Part shown: positions 18,554 to 32,200 of the stretch, in pieces
Position numbering within the stretch: position 1 is the stretch's first letter
Layout: every line of letters starts with the position of its first letter
Assembly (NCBI RefSeq): GCF_025398175.1
Contig: NZ_CP099734.1
Span: 3,038,001-3,102,000 of the forward strand
Direction of reading: 5' to 3'
Origin: Photobacterium sp. TY1-4
GTDB taxonomy: Bacteria > Pseudomonadota > Gammaproteobacteria > Enterobacterales > Vibrionaceae
DNA: 64,000 nt
The notes under the pieces: model-generated
Told to the model about the DNA's origin: nothing
Database searches by the model: none
The model's input: the letters and a program-made list of their open reading frames with translations, nothing else
Translations under genes and position numbers: made by a program

Positions 18554-19621
18554 TTAATTTTTCTTGATTAAAGACAGTTCATTAATTCTTGAAACCAGAT
18601 TATCCGCCATCACCCGATGCTCTGAGGCAATCGGGTGCCACATACAGCCCAGATGCTCCGTCATATAATAATGGGTATACACCTGCAGGATGCCTTGAGC
18701 GAATAGCTGAGATTCCATAGCGTGAATCGCCTCTCGATACCAATCTTTTGAAATCACAAGGATCGGAATTTCGCCGTATCTGCCACGCAGCTGCGAAATA
18801 AAGTCCACATAAGATTGAATCCAAACCCCGTAAAAGGTCGGCAGATCCGGCCATGGTTCATGCGGTTGAAGTGGGGTACTAAAGTCATTGCCGCCTAAAT
18901 TAATCACGATTAAATCAGAGTGCTTATCTTCAAATTCCTCTCCGGCCGTAAATACCGAACCCGCTTTGTTCCAATAGTATGGCAGGTTATGATAAGGCTG
19001 ATTTCCGTTCCAGTTTCGAACTAGTCCCAGGCCAGAATAAGCCACAATCGTTCGGCTGGCCCCTAATGCATCTGCTGCCAATGAGGCGTAAGACAGGCGG
19101 TTATTGGTCGTATTCGAAACCTCATCCAAGGTACATTCTCGCTTGTCGGACTCCACACCATATCCGACCGTAATGGAATCCCCGAAAAAGAGAAGATGCG
19201 GTTTATGCTCCCACCAACCTTGAATCATGCCGTCGGCTTCAAATCCATGTACCTGAAGCATGGCATCATAGCTTTCATTTCTTTTTACCAACTCGACACG
19301 CACATCACGTGGCTCAGTAAAACGCAACAGTTCATAATCATTCAGCCCGATCGTCGTAGTTAACTGACTTTCGACTACGTCATCCACCACGACATCAAAC
19401 TGCGTTCCCCGACCATCCATCTTCACAGCCAGACGAGTCCCATTGAACTGAAATTTAATTTTAGACCCCGGCCAACTCAACTCGACATTGCCAGTATTCC
19501 AATCTTTGACCACCCGACCTTCATAATTAATCCGGTAATCCGTCGCAGACAGCGTCTCTGCATATAACTGCCCGCTCATTACCATTAAACATGCCGAAAA
19601 CAGCACTTTTATCCATGACAT
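18554..19621 (-). CDS. Secreted SGNH-type carbohydrate esterase (CE2-like)
   Basis: A 355-residue exported protein. A signal peptide ends near GQLYA. A beta-sandwich domain (about 25-130) precedes an SGNH hydrolase domain with FFGDSITVGYG (nucleophile Ser), NLGGNDF (block III Asn) and the terminal WHP motif with the catalytic His. The two-domain layout matches family CE2 acetyl esterases, which remove acetyl groups from xylan or glucomannan-type polysaccharides. I chose the ATG at 19619-19621 because it begins directly with the signal peptide and has GTGGGG 5 bases upstream; an in-frame ATG at 19651 has no ribosome binding site. It converges with the thioesterase 18 bases away and is probably not part of the PKS cluster. 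Confidence 0.85.
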   Translation of the reverse strand: MSWIKVLFSACLMVMSGQLYAETLSATDYRINYEGRVVKDWNTGNVELSWPGSKIKFQFNGTRLAVKMDGRGTQFDVVVDDVVESQLTTTIGLNDYELLRFTEPRDVRVELVKRNESYDAMLQVHGFEADGMIQGWWEHKPHLLFFGDSITVGYGVESDKRECTLDEVSNTTNNRLSYASLAADALGASRTIVAYSGLGLVRNWNGNQPYHNLPYYWNKAGSVFTAGEEFEDKHSDLIVINLGGNDFSTPLQPHEPWPDLPTFYGVWIQSYVDFISQLRGRYGEIPILVISKDWYREAIHAMESQLFAQGILQVYTHYYMTEHLGCMWHPIASEHRVMADNLVSRINELSLIKKN

Positions 19622-19700
19622 AACCACCCCACAAAATGCAACAGAAAGCATAAAGAGATAAAAACTAGCAACCTTTTATTGCAGTAACAACGCCATCTGT

Positions 19701-19716
19701 AGTGAATTAACTCACT
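19701..19716. promoter_or_regulatory. Possible CRP site upstream of the esterase
   Basis: AGTGA-N6-TCACT, matching 8 of 10 conserved positions of the CRP half-sites (TGTGA-N6-TCACA), about 80 bases before the esterase start. Cyclic-AMP control would suit a polysaccharide-degrading enzyme. A short site like this can arise by chance. Confidence 0.35.
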
Positions 19717-19885
19717 ATGAACGAAGTATTTTGAGCCGCTCGGGGTGGGGCGCAAAAATACTGAAAACCAATAATGAAAGTACAGATATTTTGGATTCAT
19801 ATTCAGTTTCTGATGACGCCATTTATATCGGGGAATGAGGTGTGGAACTCGTACGGCGGAAGGGCGAACCGTAAATAACAAGTAT

Positions 19886-19914
19886 AAAAAAACCAAGCAT
19901 TTATGCTTGGGTTT
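19886..19914 (-). terminator. Intrinsic terminator T1 of the rRNA/tRNA-Asp array
   Basis: On the minus strand a CCAAGCAT stem around a short loop is followed by seven T. It is the last of four terminators after the tRNA-Asp gene. Confidence 0.8.
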
Positions 19915-19920
19915 AGTGCA

Positions 19921-19993
19921 AGTGGCGGAACGGCTGGGCCGGCACTCCGGCGAGACTCATTCGACCGTAGGGCGAAACATGATCTTCAGACGT
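19921..19993 (-). repeat. Degenerate tRNA-Asp-like unit 1
   Basis: About 50 bases match the 3-prime part of unit 3 (acceptor CCGTTCCGCCA and the CCGGCCCAG insert), with the T-arm decayed. No anticodon arm is recognisable. It is bounded by terminators T1 and T2. Confidence 0.65.
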
Positions 19994-20024
19994 AAAAAAG
20001 CCCAGTCTTTTAACTGGGCTTCTT
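19994..20024 (-). terminator. Intrinsic terminator T2
   Basis: The minus strand shows stem AAGCCCAGT/ACTGGGCTT followed by a T-run. It separates degenerate units 1 and 2. Confidence 0.85.
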
Positions 20025-20030
20025 AAAGAG

Positions 20031-20108
20031 TGGCGGAGCGGACGGGAATCGATGGTCCGGCATTCCGGCCCGCGAAAAAGTGCGTAGCACTTTCGGGAGC
20101 GTAAAATG
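20031..20108 (-). repeat. Degenerate tRNA-Asp-like unit 2
   Basis: The first 25 bases on the plus strand resemble the CCA end and T-arm of the intact tRNA-Asp. The rest is different and holds its own hairpin (GAAAAAGTGC/GCACTTTC). It is not a functional tRNA. Confidence 0.6.
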
Positions 20109-20109
20109 T

Positions 20110-20139
20110 AAAAAAGCCCGAATCATTCGACTCGGGCTT
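20110..20139 (-). terminator. Intrinsic terminator T3
   Basis: Stem AAGCCCGA/TCGGGCTT with a T-run on the minus strand, between units 2 and 3. Confidence 0.85.
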
Positions 20140-20147
20140 AGTAAAAG

Positions 20148-20260
20148 TGGCGGAGCGGCTGGGCCGGCACTCCGGCGGGACTCGAACCCGCGAATGCCTA
20201 CGGCAGCGTGACAGGCCGCTGCTTTCAAGGTAAATAGGCTAACCAACTGAACTACCGCTC
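20148..20260 (-). pseudogene. tRNA-Asp pseudogene with two insertions
   Basis: About 112 bases against 77 for the real tRNA-Asp. The D-arm start (TAGTTCAGTTGGTTAG), an anticodon arm with GTC, the T-loop GGTTCGAGTCC and the CCGCTCCGCCA end are all present. About 17 extra bases sit after the D-loop and about 17 more (CCGGAGTGCCGGCCCAG) between T-arm and acceptor. The first acceptor pair is mismatched. It is probably non-functional; a heavily decorated tRNA-like transcript is the alternative. Confidence 0.7.
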
Positions 20261-20275
20261 TTGTACTGCACATAC

Positions 20276-20306
20276 AAAAAATCCCCAGCATTGCTGCTAG
20301 GGACTT
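20276..20306 (-). terminator. Intrinsic terminator T4 after tRNA-Asp
   Basis: On the minus strand TCCCTAGC pairs with GCTGGGGA (one G-T pair), followed by six T, seven bases after the tRNA 3-prime end. It is the first terminator of the rRNA operon. Confidence 0.8.
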
Positions 20307-20312
20307 AATGAT

Positions 20313-20389
20313 TGGCGGAGTGGACGGGACTCGAACCCGCGACCCCCGGCGTGACAGGCCGGTATTCTAACCAACTGAACTACCACTCC
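20313..20389 (-). tRNA. tRNA-Asp (GTC)
   Basis: A 77-base cloverleaf with encoded CCA: acceptor GGAGTGG/CCACTCC, D-arm GTTCAGTTGGTTAG, anticodon loop CTGTCAC and T-loop GGTTCGAGTCC. It lies 15 bases after 5S rRNA and is presumably cotranscribed as a distal tRNA of the operon. Confidence 0.97.
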
Positions 20390-20403
20390 GCACTAAATTG
20401 GAA

Positions 20404-20521
20404 GCCTGGCGATGTCCTACTCTCACATGGGGAGGCCCCACACTACCATCGGCGCTGCTGCGTTTCACTGCTGAGTTCGGCATGGGATCAGGTGGGTCCG
20501 CAACGCTATGGTCGCCAAGCA
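20404..20521 (-). rRNA. rrf: 5S ribosomal RNA
   Basis: About 117 bases with the typical gammaproteobacterial beginning GCTTGGCGACCATAGCG and the conserved CCGAACTCAG loop. It lies 147 bases after the 23S gene and before tRNA-Asp. Confidence 0.95.
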
Positions 20522-20668
20522 AATTCGACGTGAAGGGATTCACTAATATCGCGATGCCATGGATGGCAAGGAGCGATGTGACCCTACACTAAATCTGGAA
20601 AAGTTAACTAGTTTCTCAAACACATCATTCAAGTGCTCGTGGAGTCCGTAAAACCCCTTGGGTGTTGT

Positions 20669-23557
<2,889 letters not shown>

Positions 23558-23792
23558 ATACAACCCCAAAGGGTCTGTATCGTAAACAACCAAGGTTTCC
23601 ATCTGAGTAAAAGATGGAATAGTTTGTTTTGCCGGACTCTTTGTCTGTCTTCACTTTGAAAAGTGAAAGCAAACTTACACAAGACACTTGAATGTGTTTT
23701 GCTTGAGAACTCGTTTCTCTTTCGAGAAACAATAATTTCAATTCATCCATCGTGATGACGAACCAATCGAATTTACTAGTCAGCTTTCCAGA

Positions 23793-23805
23793 TTGTTAAA
23801 GAGCA
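23793..23805 (-). promoter_or_regulatory. boxA antiterminator in the 16S-23S spacer
   Basis: TGCTCTTTAACAA on the minus strand, the classic Nus-factor boxA, between tRNA-Glu and 23S. Confidence 0.8.
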
Positions 23806-23861
23806 TGTGTTTGCCTTTCGGCATCCACTTTCTAATCACACTCGTAAGTGTATTTAGAAAG

Positions 23862-23937
23862 TGGCGTCCCATAGGGGAGTCGAACCCCTGTTACCGCCGT
23901 GAAAGGGCGGTGTCCTAGGCCTCTAGACGAATGGGAC
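23862..23937 (-). tRNA. tRNA-Glu (TTC)
   Basis: A 76-base cloverleaf with encoded CCA: acceptor GTCCCAT/ATGGGAC, anticodon loop CTTTCAC and T-loop GGTTCGACTCC. It is the only tRNA in the 16S-23S spacer. Confidence 0.97.
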
Positions 23938-24004
23938 ACTGTTGTCTTTTACTATTAACCAGGCAATCTGTGTGGACACTGCATCAAACAATGTGTCATA
24001 TCGT

Positions 24005-25569
<1,565 letters not shown>

Positions 25570-25783
25570 AAAGATTTTTTTGGCTCAATGAATACTGATT
25601 TCTTGTTTCCGCTTTTTAAGAAAAAGCAGAAGCAAAAATAAATTGACTGTGCCGATATAGCCGAAGCTATGTCGTTTTGGTCACTCAGTTCATTGATAAC
25701 CTGTTTGCTTTCGCTTTTTAAAGCGAAGACAAATAAGCTTTGACTATCATTTCACGAGTGCCCACACAGATTGCATGGTCAAA

Positions 25784-25796
25784 TTGTTAAAGAACA
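25784..25796 (-). promoter_or_regulatory. boxA in the rRNA leader
   Basis: TGTTCTTTAACAA on the minus strand, about 215 bases before 16S, one base from the spacer boxA. It supports antitermination of the operon. Confidence 0.75.
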
Positions 25797-25831
25797 ATTC
25801 CTCATTCGCTTTTGCTCTGAGGAGGTGCGCC

Positions 25832-25859
25832 ATTCTAAGGATTCAAAGGGATGTGTCAA
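25832..25859 (-). promoter_or_regulatory. rRNA promoter P2
   Basis: TTGACA and TAGAAT on the minus strand, 16 bases apart, followed by a GC-rich discriminator (GGCGC). Confidence 0.75.
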
Positions 25860-25955
25860 ACACTTTTTGAAACTTAATTTTGAAGGCTTTCACCGTCCCA
25901 ACGCGTTGCTTGCTTTCTTGCTTTAAGAAGCCGCTCTCCGTGTCGGTGAGGCGGC

Positions 25956-25983
25956 ATTATAGAGAGTTCAAATCGCATGGCAA
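25956..25983 (-). promoter_or_regulatory. rRNA promoter P1 with UP-like tract
   Basis: TTGCCA and TATAAT on the minus strand, 16 bases apart, followed by the GC-rich discriminator GCCGCC. A T-run just upstream (25991-26000) resembles an UP element. Confidence 0.8.
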
Positions 25984-26094
25984 GCCATTATAAAAAAAAA
26001 CATCCCTAACCGCCCCGACAGCTCGCAAATAAAACAACACCGAACTTTTAGCTCAATAAACAAACGAATTCATTATCTGCTTTTCAACGTCTGC

Positions 26095-26322
26095 TCAATG
26101 TGCGTCGCCGTGTTCATTGGCTTCGTCCTTTGCCGCTGCATAACGAAACGACACCACACCAATGGCAAACAACGCAAAAGGGATCAACGCCGCGGTATAT
26201 TCAACCCAAAGTTGTTCCGCCAAGCTTTTTGAAAGGATCAAATGACCAAACACTACCAAAGCCGCACAGATGATGGCGACGCCAATTAACTTCACTTGAT
26301 CACGTTGAGGTTGCACTTTCAT
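26095..26322 (-). CDS. Small two-helix membrane protein of unknown function
   Basis: 75 residues with two hydrophobic helices (about 12-30 and 43-62) and a charged, His-rich C-terminus. I do not recognise a named family. The start has AGGAG 8 bases upstream. It lies downstream of the MocR-type regulator on the same strand, separated by about 100 bases that carry a direct repeat, so it could be a target of that regulator. Confidence 0.7.
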   Translation of the reverse strand: MKVQPQRDQVKLIGVAIICAALVVFGHLILSKSLAEQLWVEYTAALIPFALFAIGVVSFRYAAAKDEANEHGDAH

Positions 26323-26381
26323 CGTTTCTCTCCTGATTTTAAATAACCCGGTGATCAGAACACAGTCCAGAATGCTCGATG

Positions 26382-26414
26382 TAGTACAGTTCCTCGGGAA
26401 ATGACTTAGTACAG
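26382..26414. promoter_or_regulatory. Direct repeat of TAGTACAG upstream of the small membrane gene
   Basis: Two exact 8-mers start at 26382 and 26407, 25 bases apart, between the MocR gene and the small membrane gene. MocR-type regulators commonly bind direct repeats, so this is a candidate operator. Confidence 0.35.
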
Positions 26415-26422
26415 CCCCGCGA

Positions 26423-27871
26423 TCAGTCTTTTTCGCATAATTCCGTTAAGTAAGCCGCCAATTGATATAAAGCCGCTTGATTTTTCTCATCCCACGGATA
26501 GGCGCAATTAATCCGCATACAGTGCTGATAGCGCTGGTCTGCAGAGAACAGTGTGCCCGGTGCAATACTGATCTGATACCGGTCCAACAAATCCGCAAGG
26601 ATTTCAGAAGTGTTAATCTGTTTCGGCAAAACCACCCACAGGAAATAACCGCCAGTCGGGCGGGTGATCTGAGTTCCGGTGGGAAAACTCTGTTCGATCG
26701 CCCCCAGCATTTGTTGCTGCCGTTGCTCCAGGGTCCGTCGTAATCGGCGGAGATGGTTATCATAGCCCCCATGTTGAAGGTACTGCGCCAGGGCCAGTTG
26801 ATTGGGCGCCCCGACTGAAAGCGTGGACATAAACTGAAGCTCTTCAACTTGCCGGGCATAACGCCCCGCGGCGACCCAGCCTACCCGCAAACCGGGCGCC
26901 AGGCACTTAGAAAATGACGAGCAATGTAAGACCAGCCCCCGATCATCCAACGCCTTCATCGGCATCGGCTTCTCGGTCCCAAAATAGAGTTCGGCATACA
27001 CATCATCTTCAATCACCGGAATATCATTCCTGGCCAGGACCTCATATAAAGCCTGTTGCCGACCCGCCGGGATCGTCGCCCCCAGCGGATTTTGAAACTT
27101 GCTCATCAACCAGCAAGCTTTCACGTCATTTTCGACAATGGCTTGCTCAAGACCTTCCGGCGACATGCCTTCACGCGGATGTGTCGGGATTTCCACCGCT
27201 TTCAGTTTGAATCGTTCAATGGCTTGCAGGGCACCGTAAAACGCCGGCGACTCAATCGCCACACAGTCTCCCGGCTGAGTCACCGCCGCCAGACACAGCC
27301 CCAACGACTCCATCGCCCCCGAGGTAATGACGATATCATCCAGTGAAACATCGATCCCGTCTCTTAAGTAGCGCTGGGCAATCGATCGCCGAAGCTCCAG
27401 ACTTCCCGGTGGCAGGTCGGAGATGGCGCTATGGGCCGGCATGCTTTTAATCGCCTGCCCCAGTAAGCGTCCGATGGTATGAATCGGGAAGAGCGACGGA
27501 TCCGGAAAAGCCGAACCGAATGGCACCACATCCGGCCGCTTACAGGCCCGCAGCACTTCAAAGACATGCCGGTTGATTCGAATCGAGCGATTCACAACCT
27601 GAGGGATCACCTGCTCCGGCTCAGCCAGGCGGTTAAAATGCGCCGCGACAAAATATCCCGCTTTGGCCTTGGCATAGATCCACCCTTCGGCTTCCAAATG
27701 CTCATAAGCCTTCAACACGGTCATGACACTGACAGACTGCGCCTTACTCATCACTCGGACCGAGGGAATACGCTCGCCCGGCAGCCAAATCTTTTCTTTG
27801 ATTTGCCGCTTCACCTGATCGACGATGCCGCCATAACGGCTATTGGGTACATGCGATGACAAGGAGCCCAC
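26423..27871 (-). CDS. MocR-type transcription regulator (GntR winged helix plus aminotransferase-like domain)
   Basis: 482 residues. A GntR winged helix occupies about 10-80 (LPGERIPSVR and TVLKAYEHLEAEGWI are typical). A fold type I aminotransferase-like domain fills the rest, with the PLP lysine in SSFSK near residue 317. MocR proteins sense amino acids, vitamin B6 or related amines through PLP chemistry. The start codon is GTG at 27869-27871 with a poor ribosome binding site, so the exact start is uncertain. No aminotransferase or transporter target lies next to it. Confidence 0.9.
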   Translation of the reverse strand: MGSLSSHVPNSRYGGIVDQVKRQIKEKIWLPGERIPSVRVMSKAQSVSVMTVLKAYEHLEAEGWIYAKAKAGYFVAAHFNRLAEPEQVIPQVVNRSIRINRHVFEVLRACKRPDVVPFGSAFPDPSLFPIHTIGRLLGQAIKSMPAHSAISDLPPGSLELRRSIAQRYLRDGIDVSLDDIVITSGAMESLGLCLAAVTQPGDCVAIESPAFYGALQAIERFKLKAVEIPTHPREGMSPEGLEQAIVENDVKACWLMSKFQNPLGATIPAGRQQALYEVLARNDIPVIEDDVYAELYFGTEKPMPMKALDDRGLVLHCSSFSKCLAPGLRVGWVAAGRYARQVEELQFMSTLSVGAPNQLALAQYLQHGGYDNHLRRLRRTLEQRQQQMLGAIEQSFPTGTQITRPTGGYFLWVVLPKQINTSEILADLLDRYQISIAPGTLFSADQRYQHCMRINCAYPWDEKNQAALYQLAAYLTELCEKD

Positions 27872-28439
27872 TCTCTTATTGATTTTCAGATAGTTAGAAT
27901 ATTAACGGCTGAATCAAAACGGTCAGAGTAAGAAGGCCGGGTTTCTCTGCTAAGTGTGATAGAGGACAGAAAAAGAGGGCAGATCCATCCGCCAATCAGC
28001 CCAAGGCTGCGATGTTCCGTTCATGAAATTCCCTGTTTGCTCTGACATCACCCAGGCGACATCAGCGTCGAACCGTCCCTTATCCAGCGAAAAGCGGCCA
28101 CCACGGCAATTTTCTGCGGTTCACCAACATCAAACCCCGACATCGAGATGAAATACTAAAAAACAACCCAGAAGCAGGGATACCCACTAGATGTAAAATC
28201 AGCACGCGATGAACTCCTGATTATATGAGTTTCATAGCATTCTGTGAGGTTGAGCACTCTGCGCCAGGTTTCATTATTCAGTACCCGACGAATTAACTGG
28301 TGATACTTTCTCAATAGCGATTTCTTGCTTTAAGCATGTCGATTAGTATTCCTGCTCTAATCATAACTAAAACAATACGATTCTCATGCGGCCATATGGA
28401 GTGCCGCAATGCATACACTCACAGGGAATAGAGCAAGTC
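27872..28439. other. Intergenic region without recognisable gene
   Basis: About 570 bases between divergent genes. I see no coding frame with a ribosome binding site, no tRNA and no strong terminator. It must hold promoters for the MocR gene and the barrel protein, but I cannot place them confidently. Confidence 0.5.
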
Positions 28440-29261
28440 ATGAAGTACAACTTGGCAATCTATGCCATGGTGCCTGCTTTGCTATCGACAGGAATTTATG
28501 CGCAAGAGCCAGTTCAACCGTTGCCGCCCACGACAAAACAGTGGGGTGCAACCTTTGGAATGGACTACAGCAGAAATGCCTATGACAGTAACAGTTATCT
28601 GGCAGACCGTAATCTCACGGCATCCGCGACCATCACTTATAACCTGAGTCAATCCACCAAATTCTCTGCTCTCATCTCCGGCCGACACAGCTATGACGGT
28701 GAACGGGGAGATTATTGGGATGATATCTGGCTGACCGCGACCCGGAGCAACCTCTGGTCACCGACAGACACCTTGTCGATGTCTGTCGGCGGACGTGTAC
28801 TGCTCCCGATCTCAGACACCGCTTCGAAAACCGATCTGCAAACCGCGCTTCGCGGCGATATTCAATTTTCCCTGACCCTGGATCATCTGCTGCCGGGGTT
28901 GGCGTTTCACGACTCCGTTCGGTTGCAGAAAAACTTCCATCGATACACCACCGCTGGCGATCTCCCGCTCGAGGAATACCGGCTCAGTAACCTGTTTGCG
29001 CTCGAGTATACCGTCGATAAATGGTTCTTCAGCACCAATTTTGTCAGTGCTGAATCCTGGAGCTATCGCGGCACCCGCCACTCGCCCGAGCTGACCCATG
29101 CAGCCGAGGTCGGGTATCAAATCACTGACGCCTTTAGTGCCGCGCTCGGTATGACCAACAGTGCGACCTACTACGACCCGGATCGAGGGCCGAACCCGCT
29201 CAACGATTTGTTTGATCTGGAAAAGCCGACTTACTACATCACGCTGAATTACACCCTGTAA
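28440..29261 (+). CDS. Putative outer-membrane beta-barrel protein
   Basis: 273 residues with a signal peptide ending STGIYAQ. The rest is rich in alternating hydrophobic/polar strands and Tyr/Trp/Thr, ending in NYTL. This suggests a barrel of roughly 8-12 strands, but I recognise no named family. I start it at the ATG at 28440, which begins the signal peptide; an in-frame ATG at 28386 would place 18 unlikely residues in front. It lies 27 bases before the large lipoprotein protease, so the two may be cotranscribed and act together at the outer membrane. Confidence 0.7.
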   Translation: MKYNLAIYAMVPALLSTGIYAQEPVQPLPPTTKQWGATFGMDYSRNAYDSNSYLADRNLTASATITYNLSQSTKFSALISGRHSYDGERGDYWDDIWLTATRSNLWSPTDTLSMSVGGRVLLPISDTASKTDLQTALRGDIQFSLTLDHLLPGLAFHDSVRLQKNFHRYTTAGDLPLEEYRLSNLFALEYTVDKWFFSTNFVSAESWSYRGTRHSPELTHAAEVGYQITDAFSAALGMTNSATYYDPDRGPNPLNDLFDLEKPTYYITLNYTL

Positions 29262-29288
29262 TCAAAGAATAAAAAAGGTAAACACAAC

Positions 29289-32200
29289 ATGTATAAGAAA
29301 TTAGCGATTGCAGCCATGGTGAGCATTGCGCTCTATGGCTGTGGTGCCGAAGAGCGGGGTTATGACACATTGCCTCGGGCTTCAGAGCAAATCACCAAAA
29401 ATTCACTGGATACCGAATCACTATGGCTGTATATGCCATCCACCGGTGCGACCCCGCGCTATGCCGCAACCCAGCGTGGTTTCTTCCAGGGCACCCCGAA
29501 ACTGGTCAAGCTCCGTTTTGACAAACAAAACGGGATTGTCGCCGAAGAAGTCGACCGCGATACCATCAAGTCCGGCGAGGAAAGCCGCTACGCTGACGTG
29601 ATCAACCAGGCTCCGGTCTTGAAAATTCCCGGCACCTTCCAGCAATACCGCTGTGCCGAAGATAGCTACGATGAGTGCACCAACAAGGAAGAGCTCAACG
29701 AAGATGCTGATCTGAACTGGGAAGATGCGACCCATTTCACCCCGGATTATGCCGGCATTGAATCTTTGGCCGTCGATACCCTGAATGCCTGGTTTACCGC
29801 TGATAACGTCGATGAAACCGCCGATCCCCGTGTGATCCACTGGGAATATGATGCGGCCAACGGCACGATTAATGTCGAGGTGGAGCGCACCTTTACCGCC
29901 AGTGTGGATGACTTCTACCAGTTTGGCGATCAGTTCGAAGATTTGTCTTTCAAAACCCGTTTTTTCTACTCTTTGGTGAAATTAGACAAACTGGCCAGCA
30001 AAGATTACCAGACCATCCACTCCCCGGACCGGGACTCCATGCGCTTTGGTTTCTTCAAAGATACCAAAAATGAACGCTCCCTGACTGGCGAGAGCGACCG
30101 CCAGGGCCACAAGTTCAACCTGCTGAACCGATTCAATCCCAACAAAGCATCAATCGACTACTACCTGAGTGACAGCTACTTCGAGAAAGAGAATAAGTTC
30201 TATCTGGATGTCACGCTGGAAACGATCGCGGAAATCAACACCACCCTGGCCGGGACCGGCGTACCGCCGATCAAAATTGTCAATCCGACCGACAAAGCAG
30301 GGGTTCATACCGGCGACTTGCGCTACAACGTACTGAACTTAATCACCGACCCGGTCGATAACGGTCTGCTGGGCTATGGCCCGTCGGCAACAAACCCACT
30401 CACCGGGGAAATCGTTCATGCCCATGTCAACCAGTATGCCGGGGTGATCCGCTCCACATCGCGTCGGATGTGGAACGAGCTGGCCAAATATTATAACCGC
30501 GGTGAAATCGAACGGCCGGATACCTTTGTGCCAAGCACTACCCCAGACCAGAACACATCCGTGGCCGCGTCTGCATCCACAGCCGGCTTCATGGGGGTGG
30601 GTGGCGTCGAAAACCGCCTGACGACCCAACTGCATACAGAGTCTCTGGCATCAACGGAGCCAAAGGCTCAATATGAACCTCAATTCATCAATGGCACGCC
30701 GTACTGGCTATCCCCCGATGAGCAAGAGCCACAAAGCTTCAGCAAATCGCTGGCCAATCATCAGCATCAGCTCCATAAAATGGCTGAGCAGAACATGTAT
30801 GCCGCTGAGTTTATGTGGGTGAGCACCCAATCAAAAGGGCTGATCAAAGGCATTGACTATCTGGCCGGCAACTATTTCGACAATTCGGGGCTCGACCAGA
30901 GTGCGCCGGACTATGCCGATCATGCCAACAAAACGCTGAAACGCTGGGATCAACTCAATGCGGACCAGCAACAGAAAGTCAGTGACGCCATCACTGAGCA
31001 CATGTTCAAATCAACATTGGTGCATGAGCTGGGCCACAACTTGGGCCTTCGCCACAACTTCATGGGCTCCGTTGATAAAAACAACTTCTACCACCAGGAC
31101 GAAATTGCCAAATTCGGCTATGACAAAGTGCCGGCCTATAGCTCCATCATGGACTACGGTGCCTCAATTTTCGATGAGCTGCCCATTTACGGTAAATACG
31201 ATATTGCCGCCCTGAGATTTGGCTATAGCCGGAAAGTTGAGGTCAATCAGCCGGGGAATCCGGGCGAACCGGCAACCACCAAGCTGGTCAGCCTGAATAA
31301 GATAGATGAAGCGCTGCGACAAGATCAGCAGGCCTACCCGTTAGGCGCACTGAATCAAGTACAGGCTGAACTATCCTTCGGCGAGCAAGTGAAACCCTAT
31401 AACTTCTGTACCGATGAGAATGTGACAACCACAACGACCTGTAACCGCTTTGACGAAGGTACCAACATTCTGGAAGTCACTCGGTTCCGGATCCAGAAAT
31501 ACTGGGATAACTACGAGCTAATCAACCGCCGGGATGGCCGTGATAACTTCTACGATTACAAGTTACAGGAATACACTATCGGCCGTTGGAGCCAGTTCAA
31601 TGAAATCCGAGAAGTGGTCGAAGATCTCGGTGAAATTGACTATCAATTGGCGCAGTTACGCGGTGCCGAAGACAGTTACGGTCAAAATGTTGCCAACTAC
31701 TACACCGACAACTGTACCCGCGCCTCAACCCGCAACAATTTGCCACAGGGCGCCCAGATGGTGTGTGACACCTTTGACGCAGCATTGGAAGCGGCGGACT
31801 TTTTCGTCAAAGTGATGAGCACCCCGGATCACATCTGCGAGCTGAAGGTGACGCCTTCGGGCAGTCAGCCGATTTACCGCTTTGTGCCCCTGTCCGATCT
31901 CTGGAGCAGCTACGGGCCGGGGATCCAGCATAAGACCGACCTGCCGCGATCGTGTTTTGATCCGGATTTAGTCGCCGCTATGACAAACGGGTACGATAAA
32001 ATCACCGTGCTTTCCGAAACCCGGGATGGCCGCTCGCACGCCAATATGCGCGCCAACAACCCGTACCAGACCTCAGCCACGGCCGTCGATCTGCTCGGGA
32101 TCTGGCCGGACAAACTTCTGGCAGCCCAAATGCTGGTCAAACGTGGTGATCAACGGTTCAGTAGAGATAAGTCGAATATGGCCCTGTTGGATGTCTCCGA

